A DNA stretch of 64,000 nt, from assembly GCA_964006375.1 (NCBI GenBank), contig OZ023270.1:56706036-56770035 (forward strand), written 5' to 3'. The position numbers and the translations under genes were made by a program. A model generated the notes under the pieces. The model had not been told where the DNA came from and made no database searches. It saw only the letters and a program-made list of their open reading frames with translations. Shown here piece by piece: positions 52,733-64,000 of this stretch. Source of the DNA: Tillus elongatus. Its lineage: Eukaryota; Arthropoda; Insecta; Coleoptera; Cleridae. Each line of letters starts with the position of its first letter. The first letter of the stretch is position 1.

Positions 52733-52922
52733 ATTCTGTCAGGTAGTCTATGTGTCACAAAGGAAATAATTAATAAATGGTTTATAAGGTACACTCAACA
52801 AACCATTGAACTTTATGTTAACACTCAGCAAATTTCGGTCGATGCCTTCTTTGGGTGACCGAATTATATTATCCGAAAAGATAAGATCTGAAATATTTAG
52901 TGTTTTCTACTATTGACAGCAG

Positions 52923-53940
52923 TTATTTTTTAATAGCACTATAATTTCGCTCAGCTGAATTAAGGGTTCTAGTGTAAAATGCAATAGGTCTATTATCTTG
53001 AGATAATACTTCTCCTAACGCTATGTTACTTGCGACAGTTGTCAAGTGAAATTCTTTATCGAAGTTTGGGTATGCCAGGACAGGTGAATTTATTATAAGT
53101 TCATTAGTTTGCAAAAATGCATTAATGTATTCAGGATCGTTATAATCAACAGTACAGTCTTTCTTTAGACATTTTGTGAGGGGATAGACAAGTTTGGCAA
53201 AAATTTTTATAAACCGTCTGTAATATCCAATAAGTCGTAGAAAGGCTTTTATTTGTTTTTGTGTTTTTGGAATGGGGTAGCTTTTTATACATTTAGTTTT
53301 GTTGGGATTTGGTCTGACCCCGTCTATTGAGATCACATTGCCTAAAACTCAACTTCCTTTCTAAGGAACTCCAATTTATCTAATTGTACTTTTAAATTGA
53401 CGTCTTGTAATTTTTGAAGTATTTGTTTGATATGAATAAGGTGTTTCTGAAGGGATTTAGAAAATATTACGATATCATCCATGTAAACAAAGCAGCTTTT
53501 GTACAAGAACTCTCGAAAAACGTTATCCATTATTTTTTTTGAAACTTATGGCTGAATAAGGAGACCATGGGGTATTTTAACATACTCATAATGACCGTTA
53601 TTTATGCTGAAGGCTGTTTTTTTTTCTACTTTCAGGACTTAATTCAATCTGGTGAAAGTCTTGTGATAATTCAAGGAAAGTAAGATAGGTACATTTTCCC
53701 AAGTTTTTTAGACTCTCATCGACCTTTGGTAAGGGGTATTTTTCAGGTATTGTTTTCTCATTAAGTTTCCTATAATCAGTAACCAGTCGCCATTTTTTCT
53801 TGCCTGGCGAGTTCATATTTTTTAATATATTCCATACCGGAGAGGAATAAGGAGATATAGAGGGCTTTATAATTTTGTTCTCTAATAAATTTTGGATTTC
53901 TTTTTGTATTTCGGTTTTTAAGTGGTAGGGGTGTCTGAGA
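52923..53940 (-). pseudogene. Errantivirus-like RT and partial RNase H
   Basis: Pieces in order: YSSPVWNI-like fingers, WRLVTDYRKLNEKTIPEKYP, palm motif A read as FLELSQDFHQI (the usual catalytic LDL Asp is Glu here), CFVYMDDIVIFS with intact catalytic DD, KTKCIKSYPIPKTQKQIKAF and LIGYYRRFIK, then RNase H PIAFYTRTLNSAERNYS, where it breaks off. Frameshifts at about 53598, 53535 and 53338. Inactive. Confidence 0.87.
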
Positions 53941-54069
53941 AAATTTGCATGTATGGCGTCATTATCACGAGTCCTTATTTCGTGTTTAATGGCATTTGTA
54001 AATGTGAGGCCTGAATTTTCATGATGAAATATATTTCTATAACGGTGACATAGGCTAAATAATTTGTTT

Positions 54070-54848
54070 TTATTCAGAATTTAAGTGGTCAGTTCTAAGT
54101 TGTTGTCGTACGTCAAAGTGAATTGAATTGGGGAATTTAGATGTTTCTTCAAAATTTTGAATAGGCTCGACTTCTATTTGTTCAGAAAAATGAATTAAAT
54201 CATTTTTTATTGTACATGGTATAGAACAGTATCCAGATTTAGCTTCAGCTATTGACTCTGGTGTATGAACTAGATCGTTTTCCATTTCTCGAATTAAACC
54301 TGTTTCAGTTTCTATATTTACGAGTAGTGCAAGTTTTTGAAAAGGGTTGGTAATTTAGTGGATATATTTCAAGAAAAAATGGTATTTCAATTTCTCCAAA
54401 CTTTATAGTTTGTTTTCATAATCTACTTTGGTTTTCAGTTTTTTAAAGTCTTTGGAACCTGTTAGAGTATCAAATCTCTCATGCCATTTTGTAATTCTAA
54501 AAGATTTGCAATCTTACCACTTAAAATGGAAATTCAAAGTACCCAAAAAAAAAGTCTGTGGCCAATGAGACTACAAGCTCAAGGCCAAACCACTCTTCAC
54601 ACACACACACAATTCTAAAAGAAAAGATAATTTATGCCATATTCCTTTAACACAGGATATCTGATGTTATAAATGCCTTTAGTAATTTGTCTTACAGATT
54701 TCACACAGAAGGGTTTTTTTAAAAGGTATTTCAAGAAAAATTCATATACCGGGCCTGGATTTATTATGCTGTCTGAGGCTCCTGTGTCTATTAGAATGTT
54801 TAGATTCAAACAGGGTAAGACGAAGAAGGATAGTTTGGGAAGAGTCAT
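54070..54848 (-). pseudogene. Errantivirus-like protease and pol linker
   Basis: NILIDTGASDSIINPG near 54770-54815 is the retropepsin active site (DTGA). A linker segment at 54285-54070 follows in another frame. Broken by stops near 54615 and 54360. Confidence 0.78.
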
Positions 54849-55237
54849 AATGTTATTGATATCTAGGGTGACGAGAGATTTTCCGAGGCTTCCCCTTGAA
54901 AATCCGGGTCATTTTCAGAATAATCGTGAAAATTTTCGGTTGCGATATTTTGATAATAATTTTCGGGTTGTAATCGTCAGGTACATAATCTGGGAATTCG
55001 TCATTTGGATATTCTAAATTGCATATTTCTATTGGTGTAGGTTGAGTGAATGGTCGATTTTGTCTTTATGGGGGCCTAGATATGGGATAATTTTGAGATG
55101 GTTGACGACCGAAAACTTGACTATTTGTCAGGAAATATCTATTTTGCTGTAAGGGTCTTATATTAGATATGGGCCTAGTAGGAAAGTTTGGTCTTTGTTG
55201 TAAATTGGTTGAAATTTTTTATAAATTTGTTATGTTG

Positions 55238-55828
55238 TTAGGGAAAAGGTCTTTGTGGTAAGGCAACTTTATCTAAATATGTCATCGGATGTTTTTGTGT
55301 AGGGGGATTTGATTTGTCTCTAAAACTAATTAAAAAATTGGCTTGTGTTATTTCATTGTCTATTCGGTTACATTCGAGCAACGCTGATTCTAGGTTCATT
55401 ACATTTACTAATCTTAAATGGCTAAAGTAGGGTTCTAAAATGCCAATTTTAAATGCTGTTACCGCCATATCGGTAAAGTAATTTTTCTTATAGCTTTTAA
55501 TTTCAACCCCTAAATTTTGTAAATCGATATGCTCATTTAGTGCTTTTAATTTTTCTTTAATTTGACCATGAAATTCTAAGACTGTTTGATTTTTTGTAAT
55601 GTAACTAGTGGTTAGGTCGGTTAGCAACAGATTTTCGGAGCGTGGATCTGAATATTGTGCCATAAGGCCATCTTTAATCTTTTCCCAAGAATTAGTTTCT
55701 ATCGATAACAAAATATCTTGAGCGTCTTGTGTAATTTTTGATTTTATAAATTGGTGTATCATTCGGTTGTGATGATCGTCATTTTGCTCGGTGTTTTTTT
55801 TTAATAGTTTACAATAAAAAGTTTGCAT
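55238..55828 (-). pseudogene. Errantivirus-like gag (capsid part)
   Basis: A 196-codon open frame. The segments LKALNEHI, MAVTAFKIGILEPYFSHLRL and ESALLECNRIDNEI match the capsid/assembly domain of 17.6/297-like gag (helical, LNxxNxE-like). No zinc knuckle, as is usual for errantivirus gag. The N-terminus may lie upstream, cut by the hAT-like insertion about 140 bp away. Confidence 0.78.
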
Positions 55829-56092
55829 TGATTAATAAAATAATTTAGGGGTTTACAGCCTCCCTGATATTCGGGATCATCATACATGCTTGAGATAACA
55901 ACGTGATATCGCTTTTATTTTGTGACGACTTAATTAGTTTTTTAAATCAAAATCTGCTAACACTAAAGGCAGTAGCGGCTCGTGCCGTAATGCATTGGGG
56001 GTGCGCCAGAAAAAAAGTTCGTCTAGGACAGAATTAGACAGTAGACACTGCATTACAGATGCTTCAGCTGAATAAGAGAAAAAAAAGTTCGG

Positions 56093-56690
<598 letters not shown>

Positions 56691-56869
56691 CGAAAATGTA
56701 TTATAAAAAAACCTACCTACTAAACTTAATAATTATTAACTACTTACCAAGTTTTCTTCTAGTTAGTTATACGTTATAGTAGTTAAAAAGTCCCTTAAAA
56801 AGTTAACCTTTGAATTTAAAATATTATCCACTGAATTAATCACAGTATCACAATTATTTTGTCCACTTA

Positions 56870-59300
56870 TTAAGCAACACGAAGTAGTGGCCTTAATAAT
56901 AATTGTCTTGTTAGAACATGTTGTGATGAACTCCGGCTCAGCAGATGGCCCGACGGATAATTTGCCAATCCGTCCTTCAGGCGAGACTTAAACGTTTTTC
57001 AATTAAACTATCCTCGGGCGCCATCTTTGTTCCCTAATTAATAGGACGGGGTCAGATCCCCGTGAGGACTTCTGCTAAGGCCCTCGTAGAACACCACAAA
57101 ATTACTGTTTCATAACAGCCTTGTCCCAGTGTAACTCGAGTGGAGACGAAAACTATAGCCAGGGGTCGTAAGTTATTCTGTCCCGTAGAGTTCTCGAGGA
57201 GTAAGTGGGTTTTAATCACTTACTCCCGAATAATGGCTGTTTTCCCTAACGTATAAAGTTGGAAGCAGAAATACTCTAAACAGGCAACTATCGACTACGA
57301 TATGCCTACGCTAGTCGCAATCCATCACAGGATTCTAGCCCTAACACATTTACACTAGTACAAATGCCTACAGGCAGTGCAGTGAAACGCAACTAGTTAC
57401 ATAAAAGCTCTCTAATAACATTCAAGATATTTACAAAATGAAATCGGCAACAATAAAAATCAATCAAATAATTAAAACTAAAAATTCGCTATAAATCATG
57501 CGAATATCGAGACACATATCTCAATTCAGATAGTGTTATCTCTGGCAAGACATTCTTTTACAATTGATACCACAAATGTGTACTATTTAAAAATACAGTA
57601 ATATTCGCCTAAAATAATACGCATAATAATTAATGCCAATTAAGCGAGCGGCTAACATTAGTACAGCAAACAAAGCATAACAAATCACGGCAAGCGTCAA
57701 GCAGGACAACCCAAACGTCAAATGGAGAATGGATCCGCGACGGGAGCAAACAAACGGTTCCCACGCTTACACGGCCCTAACTCGCTAATGAATACCACTA
57801 GGTATATCGTTACCTAATATGGAACACCCTAACTAGCCTACAATGCCCCCAGCGATTGCGTACCATTCTGGATTGATCTCTGCTTCCTCCGAGGACTTTA
57901 CCGTCCCTCAAAGCAAACATAGTCGCACCAATACAGCACACGATGTCGGGCACACTAAATACTACCCTATCTCAGCACTGTCCGTGCTCCCGTTTCCCTT
58001 AAATGGGTACGAAACGTGACCAGCTTGGCCCTTACCTAGGCTGGACACTTTAGCTAGTTAACCACCTAGTTAGCGAGCGCATACCCTCCAGAATAAATAC
58101 ACGATTTCCCAAAGGACGTACGTCCCTTCAGGCGATCGCGGTTCACCCTGTATAGTACGCTTTGATTCGCTAAAACACCCTAATTCCACTACAGTACGGC
58201 ATAATTATTTACCTTACTTAGATCTCCCTTAGATGGGCAATCGTGACTATTTAGTCACCACTAAATCCAATACACTCTATCTACACGCGAAATCCTAACT
58301 CCGCTGTTAATACTTCACGTAGAACAGCATTAATAAAACACAGCCAGTTTAACCATTTATAAGTTATACTTCTGCAAACTTCCCGAAGTGAGAACTAACC
58401 TTGTAAATTAATACCCTTATCAGAACACAGTCCTCCTATACTGTTATTCTTTATTACCACCAGGCGAATACACGGCCTCCTCGCTACTCTATAGCGACAC
58501 GGAATAATCTTCCTCCAGGTATTACACCCGACTTAATAACAGACCAACACACGGCCTTTTCGCTACTCTATAGCGACACGGGACAATCTTCCCTCAGGTA
58601 TTACACCTAACGCTTTAACAAATTACCAAGCAAGATACGGACGGCGGCGACCTGTTGCCACGGCGATGATTCAAACCGCTCTCTCTCGCGTTGTCTGCTC
58701 TCCACGGTTCGCTTGACATTAGTCTAGGACACATCTTATTGCGCGTGTCAGACTGGCGTACAGCGGTCCATTCTACAAGAACTGCGTTTGGGCTCTGGAG
58801 AATTTTCATACTTTAAAATGAGTCAGATTTATTGTTCAACAAATATCCGTTATTTATACCGCCTAAACGGCTCATTAGTTATTCAAATAACCGCAATAAA
58901 TCAGACTTTGTTACAATGTAAACAACAACGAAATGATCTAATTAAAAATCAATCTGACGCGAAGACGAAAATTACTAGGTAGTAGGTACACACGCTCTGC
59001 CAAAAGTCCACTACAAACTGGAAGTGTGTTTATAGCGCACAACAGATTGCTTATTTTGTCGTTTTCGACTGAAGTATCGCATTTCCTGAGAGCACCGCAA
59101 AATACACACCGACGCCCGACTGCTTTATATGGATATGGATGTATATAACGTCTGCAACGATTAACACTATACTTATTCTGATTCTGTATTCTGTATTAAT
59201 GGCTGCCGACTCTCTGCGATCCTCGATATACTAATTTTGTTTGTTGAATGCAGGAGGTAAAAAAGTAAATAAAAATTTATTAAAATATAGCATAAAAAAT
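56870..59300. other. Interior of the hAT-like element, non-coding, with LTR-like signals
   Basis: No transposase frame. On the minus strand TGGCGCCCGAGGATAG (about 57027-57012) looks like a retroviral-type primer-binding site just after GGGAACAAAGA, so part may be an old LTR. A 79-bp tandem duplication (CACGGCC..CGCTACTCTATAGCGACACGG) occupies 58471-58613. Confidence 0.4.
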
Positions 59301-59924
59301 ATTATTTTTCCACGGCAGTGCGCGCGCACGGGCGCACTTATTGAGGAACCACCCTGACTAAAGGTAATTAATTATTGAACGGGTATTTTTTATTAAATCT
59401 TCAAATGAACCGATACGCAATATCTAATACATTAAAAATAAAATTCGTCCTTAATTACTTATCAACTAATAATATAATTTGCAAATGCAGCTAGTAATAT
59501 TGTCTTTTAAATACTTTAAGGTATTTCGAAACAGAAATGTTTGAAAATACAAAAGTTGCAATATTAAATACTTCATGAATATATTTCGAAGCAAAAATGC
59601 TTGAACATAATAGAATGCAATGTTAAACGTTTTTCTCTTTAATTATCTCAAACAAAAATATGTTTGAAAATATAAAAAATGCAATATAAATGGTTTTTTA
59701 ACAATTTCGAAACAAAAATGTTTGAAAATATGATTAGTGTAATATCTTCTTAAGACAGCCTTCTTTTGGATCTTCTGGAAGTTGCAGGGTTGTCCTCAGG
59801 CTCTTTGTTGCAATGTTTGGAACTTGTAGCATTTCAAACACTGACTTGATCTTTTTGGTTCTTTTAGGTCAAATAAATAAATTGAAATAAACCTGTGATT
59901 TGTTAATCTAATGGCGTTTTGACA

Positions 59925-59941
59925 TCCTGTTCGCAGCGCCA
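59925..59941 (-). promoter_or_regulatory. Errantivirus-like primer-binding site
   Basis: Minus strand TGGCGCTGCGAACAGG begins one to two bases after the LTR end (..CAGTGTTACCTAAT). TGGCGC is typical of this retroelement group. Confidence 0.72.
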
Positions 59942-59981
59942 ATTAGGTAACACTGTTCTAATTTATCCAAAAAGCTAAAAC
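59942..59981 (-). repeat. Errantivirus-like 5' LTR remnant
   Basis: About 40 bp identical to the inner end of the 52558 LTR (AACACTGTTCTAATTTATCC and AAAAGCTAAAACT). The rest of the LTR is replaced by unrelated sequence. Confidence 0.75.
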
Positions 59982-60532
59982 TGGTTATTCGGGTCACTGT
60001 GGGATATTCTAATATAAATTATCTTACCTGGAGTGTTAGTGACGTATTTATATACTTATAACAAGAACTCAATAAATAACGACCTAAATATCTTTCTAGA
60101 TGACTGGTGGACTTGTTTGTAATGTATTGATGTACAAAAATAATTCTAAAAAGGCAATGAAAAGTGGAGATAAACTTTTCTTTTCCAAAGGGTAAAAATA
60201 AAAGCATTAGGTCAATTTGCAGATAATCTCACGCAGGGTTTTTTATTTTTATTTTTAAATCAGAAATATGCTTAGAACCCCACTTGGATGCATAAATCAC
60301 AAGATAAATTTCCTGCAAAGAAGAAAATTTTCTTGTGGTTTATGCATTGAACGTGGTTGCAGGCAGACCGAAGGAGAATAACCCCCCTCCGTGTTGGGGA
60401 AGGGCTATGCGAGCATGGAACGGGGGTGGGTGCTTGGTCCTGGGGGGGGGGGGACCATAGTAAGTGTTCAAATGTAGCACCGTTAACGCTCAAACACTTA
60501 ACACATCTGTCTCTGTTATTGCTCTTCAGATA

Positions 60533-61554
60533 CTACTGGGTGGTAAGGACTGAAAGGCCACACAAACTCTTTCTTGGCAATCCTCTTTTGTCATCGGAGG
60601 TGTGGAATATACTGCATTTCTTGAGTAACCCCCATATGTAAAAATTGACTGCTGTTAAATCTGGGGGCCACATGAATGGCTCCAAATGGTTCTCAAATTG
60701 CTCTTCCAAGAAATTATTTGCAGAATGGGGTGGTGCTCCATCATGTTGGTACCGTCTCTCTTCATTTGGCAAAGTGTCAAGATACATACTTCTACACTCA
60801 TTCAAAATTTGCAAATAAGTTGCACCTAGAAAGAATTTAAAGTGTAATTTTATATAGTCAGTGGAGTAAAGTTAGTTGAATGTACCAGTCAAATTGTTAT
60901 CATAAATTTTTAATGTCACTGTAGAATTGCCTCGAATTGCACAAAAAACATTAGTTTGCCAACTTGTTTGGAAGGATCTCTCTCTGACAATATAGGGATT
61001 CGTATCTGATCAATAATGTGAGTTATCCTGATTAAAGAATCAATTTTGCGTGAACTTAGATTCGTCTGTCCAAATTACATTATTTAGTAAATTTTCGTTC
61101 TCTTGGTTCTTAATTAACATAAATTCACAGTACCGTATTCTTTTTTTTTTGCGTCAGTTTGTTCTAAATGTTGAATCAAATGCATGGCATACGGTTTGTA
61201 ACTATGTGTTTTCAAGACTATGTGTATTGAAGATTTCAGAAAACCAGTTTATATTTCGGCGTCTCTTAACGATGCTTGTGGATTGGCTCTGAAGAAAGCT
61301 AATATAGTTATTTCATTTTCTTCGTTGTTTACAAACAGCTTATTTCTTACTGGTTTCGATTTAAAAGATCCGAGGCTCTTGCAATTCTCGGTTGACCTCT
61401 TCAACATACCTCCGGTTGACTTGCGTTTATCAGGATATCTTGACGCAATAGTATCACACGTTCTCGTTGCAACTTTATTGCATTCGCCATAAATAATTAA
61501 TAAATTTAAGTAGTCTTCATTAGTATAACCCAAACGTGCCATAATAATACACAA
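60533..61554 (-). pseudogene. Decayed mariner-like (DUF4817-type) transposase
   Basis: Minus strand: the start MARLGYTNEDYLNLLIIYGE (about 61542) is the DUF4817-like HTH, followed by RANPQASLRDAEI. After several frame breaks, 60814-60533 reads MYLDTLPNEERRYQHDGAPP then PPDLTAVNFYIWGLLKK. The last catalytic Asp (usually P-DF) is Asn, so the enzyme is dead even apart from the frameshifts. Ends not found. Confidence 0.78.
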
Positions 61555-61559
61555 ATATA

Positions 61560-63045
61560 CATAGAAAACTCTCAGTACTATACTACTTGGCTAGTTTGAC
61601 AACTCAGTGACAATTTTGTTCTGACATTTATTTTCAGGGCCAATGTATTAATTGCAGAAATCTCATAAAACAGTGATTTTCCAAAAAATCGTCAACAATA
61701 TAAAAACTGTCACATTTAGGTATAGGGATGTAAACACAAACTTGTCCTCTTTTTAGTCAGACAGTTCAACGAAATTTAAAAAATGTTTCTATTTGAAAAA
61801 AAGAAGATATACCATTCAAACTTTTGACGATTTTTTTGGGGGCTAATCGTTTTAGGGGTTTGCAACTGTCATTTTTTCTATAACATTTTGAATATCTAGA
61901 AAACCGTAATATTTAGGCATAGGTATGTTGCAAAAAGTCACATTCAAATTTCATAAGCTATTGATTGCAATGATAAAAAAGTGGGTATTCCATTAAAAAT
62001 AACGCAGAATGTGTCAACTTCCGGTCTAACTGGAAGTGGCAGAACTGTCAAAATATTAAATAGATCGCATTCTGTTTGTTACATCTGCAAAGTTTCAGAA
62101 AAAAAACGTTGGGTGGTTCCTGAAATATGTATCGTGTAAGTTCCCGGCTGGACACGCTGTAAGTCCGGCTAAGCTGTTTTTTTCACATTCTTTGTTTCTT
62201 CTTCCCCGCCCATCACCCCTATTCACTCCTGGTTCTGTAATTTTTTTGGGGGTTTGCAAGAAATTTTTCTTGTGGTTTATGCATCGGATGTGGGTTCTAA
62301 GCATGTTTCTAAAAAAAAAATCTATAAGCCCTCTGAGCTCATCTGAAAATCTACCAAGTATTATTTATATATTTATAATTTACTTATTGGGCTAGGAAAA
62401 TTTACTATTATTTTAAAATTGAATATAAAACGTCTGAGCTTTTTGCTAAAAAATTGATTGTAAAAATTATAAACCTACTATTTTATATGTGTAAAAATAC
62501 ATACCTACCTAAGTATTATAAATTTAAGTAATTTACTAATTGTGATTAGTTGCATGTTAATAATTGAGCAATATTCAGTAAAATATGTAAACAATTATAA
62601 AAATTAAAAACCTAGGTTGTGGTTTAGAAGAAAAACATTCTGTCCAATTTGAGCCATTATGAATTTATAATTTCATAAACAATAATTATTTTTTTTAATC
62701 CTTTTCGAGGTAAACCAATTAATTGAATCCATTAATTTGAAATAGATTAATATCGTAAAATTTCAATACTTTCTGACAGACCACATTCTATCGAGAGTCA
62801 GAAAATTCAGTGTGCTGATTGCTAACTTCAAGGAATCCGCTTAATTTTTGAATGGAAAACATTTTGATTCTCTATCATGCTTTTATTCAGACACACTTGA
62901 GTTATAAGATGGTTGGTGGCTGTCACAGTAGAATTGTACATCAAAATTCTGGAAACAATACAAAAATGGATAATTAAGATAATATATTTGGAGAAAACTA
63001 TACATAGGTTAGATTCTCCATTGTGGCTCATGTACAGTTGCTCAG
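61560..63045. other. Unassigned AT-rich region with a foldback-arm fragment
   Basis: 62260-62320 (TTTTTCTTGTGGTTTATGCA, GTTCTAAGCATGTTTCTAAA) matches the outer arm of the FB-like element at 42769-43720; another such fragment lies at 60266-60350. Nothing else recognised. Confidence 0.5.
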
Positions 63046-63049
63046 ATTT

Positions 63050-63345
63050 CACCCATCAAATCCCGCTCCCAGCAGCCTGAGTGGAGTCACTTGCCTGTTT
63101 CGAGGCTCGCAGAGAGATAACCTCTCTCTGAGGTCGCCTGGACCCAACATAAGTCAGTGCTTGACTTGAGGCTGTATCATGGAGTCCCGCTCTTAAGCAG
63201 CATCCAAGCGGAGTTGATTGCATGTTTCGAAGCTCACAGACGAGGCCTCAACCTCCAGTTGTAATGCACCCCTAGAGATCTTAGCTCTCTCCTCTGGGTT
63301 CGTCTAGACCCAAGACGCACCAGTGCTAGACTCAAGGTTTATAGG
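63050..63345. repeat. Satellite-like tandem repeat, second block
   Basis: About two units of the repeat seen at 640-1230, spaced about 168 bp (GACCCAACATAAGTCAGTGC at 63140, GACCCAAGACGCACCAGTGC at 63308), with GAGGCCTCAACCTCCAGTTG between. Confidence 0.7.
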
Positions 63346-63940
63346 CCAGTGATGTTGTGCCGTCATACCTACAGGGGCCCAAGGATATTTAATTTTTACC
63401 AGTTGAAATTAGAGATATTAAATGTAGCAAACATAAATTTGTTAAACTGGTTAAAACTGTATAGGGTCATTGGTTGGTTGTGCTATTTTTGACGATGCTT
63501 CTGTGCATCAGTATTTTGAGTAGTCATTTTGATGTTTTTCTTGTCTAAATCAACTGACGTAACTCTTTGAGTTTCTTGTTGGTGAACAGTATTATGTCTT
63601 GAGTTCCTAAACATGTTATTTCTTTATTGGAGACAAATTCTCCCAATTAGACTTGTTTATATGTAAATATGTCATCTGAATGTCAAGCTATGCCTTGTGG
63701 GACTATATAAGGATCTGTTTATTCATCTTAAATATTTTGTGAGTATATGTATTTCTTTTGGTGAATAAACTGTTTGATTTTAATATTATTATTGTTATTG
63801 TAATATAGCAGAAAGTAAAAAAAAGAGATATGCTGACTGTAGAATTTTCTGTCATCACACTCAATGACCAGAGTGTAAAGGCCATTAAGTGTTTTAATTT
63901 TAGCTTAATTTTTATTGAACAAAAACTTAAATTATTCTTG
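63346..63940. other. Unassigned AT-rich sequence
   Basis: No gene, ends or tandem repeats recognised. Confidence 0.5.
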
Positions 63941-63941
63941 T

Positions 63942-64000
63942 CAAGAAGGATACCATTTGCCAGCAATGTGGTGAGACTGAAGAAACATCTTACCACTACC
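63942..64000 (+). mobile_element. Possible start of another LINE Cys-rich tail, cut by the window edge
   Basis: The frame reads KDTICQQCGETEETSYHY, resembling the C-x2-C--EET--H pattern of the LINE tails at 3100-3200 and 5200-5440. Only 20 codons are visible. Confidence 0.4.

Overview
This is an AT-rich eukaryotic nuclear window, most likely from an insect with a large, transposon-swollen genome. A holometabolous insect such as a beetle would fit, but the sequence alone cannot fix the order. The evidence is a spliced septin gene of the insect Sep1 / SEPT2 type with long introns, several families of insect-type mariner, hAT, Tigger, piggyBac, Gypsy, LINE and SINE remnants, and no bacterial gene organisation.

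Host genes. (1) A complete Sep1-like septin lies on the minus strand. Its six coding exons run from the ATG at 38540 down to the stop at 296: 38517-38540, 27999-28191, 22021-22279, 14952-15156, 8694-8956 and 296-425. Phases and GT/AG borders agree throughout and give 357 residues. Coding DNA is 1,074 nt of a 38.2 kb span; the five introns (5.7-10.3 kb) are mostly transposable-element debris. (2) Head-to-head with it, starting about 3.6 kb away on the plus strand, is the 5' end of a gene for a highly acidic, probably nuclear protein (exons 42172-42279 and 45701-45965). Its remaining exons are not identified. Part of its second exon is repeated at 50595-50820.

Layout. 0.3-38.5 kb is Sep1. Intron 5 (426-8693) holds a satellite-like block, an RNase H LINE split by a hAT MITE, another hAT MITE, a LINE 5' half (PHD-type ORF1 plus endonuclease) and a Tigger remnant. 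Intron 4 (8957-14951) holds LINE pieces and a second hAT MITE with a perfect 8-bp target duplication. Intron 3 (15157-22020) holds a degenerate Gypsy element with LTRs. Intron 2 (22280-27998) holds two DD41D mariner-like transposons in tandem inside (TA)n tracts, one with an intact transposase. Intron 1 (28192-38516) holds a dead mariner, LINEs, a tRNA-derived SINE, a foldback insertion and copies of a (TA)n-core repeat family. From 38.5 to 60 kb there are more (TA)n-core repeats, an FB-like foldback, the acidic gene with its tandem duplication, a 449-bp SINE with a natural empty site, and a minus-strand errantivirus-like retroelement split by a hAT-like element with an 8-bp target duplication. 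From 60 to 64 kb there is a dead mariner, a second satellite-like block and mostly unassigned AT-rich DNA.

I did not see a new multi-gene system. The most notable features are structural: the 18 long (TA)n arrays confined to 22.5-56.6 kb and their role as landing sites and repeat cores, the LTR-to-exon tandem duplication, and a nested insertion history that can be read from target-site duplications and an empty site. Domain names rest on motif recognition by eye; no database search was run.
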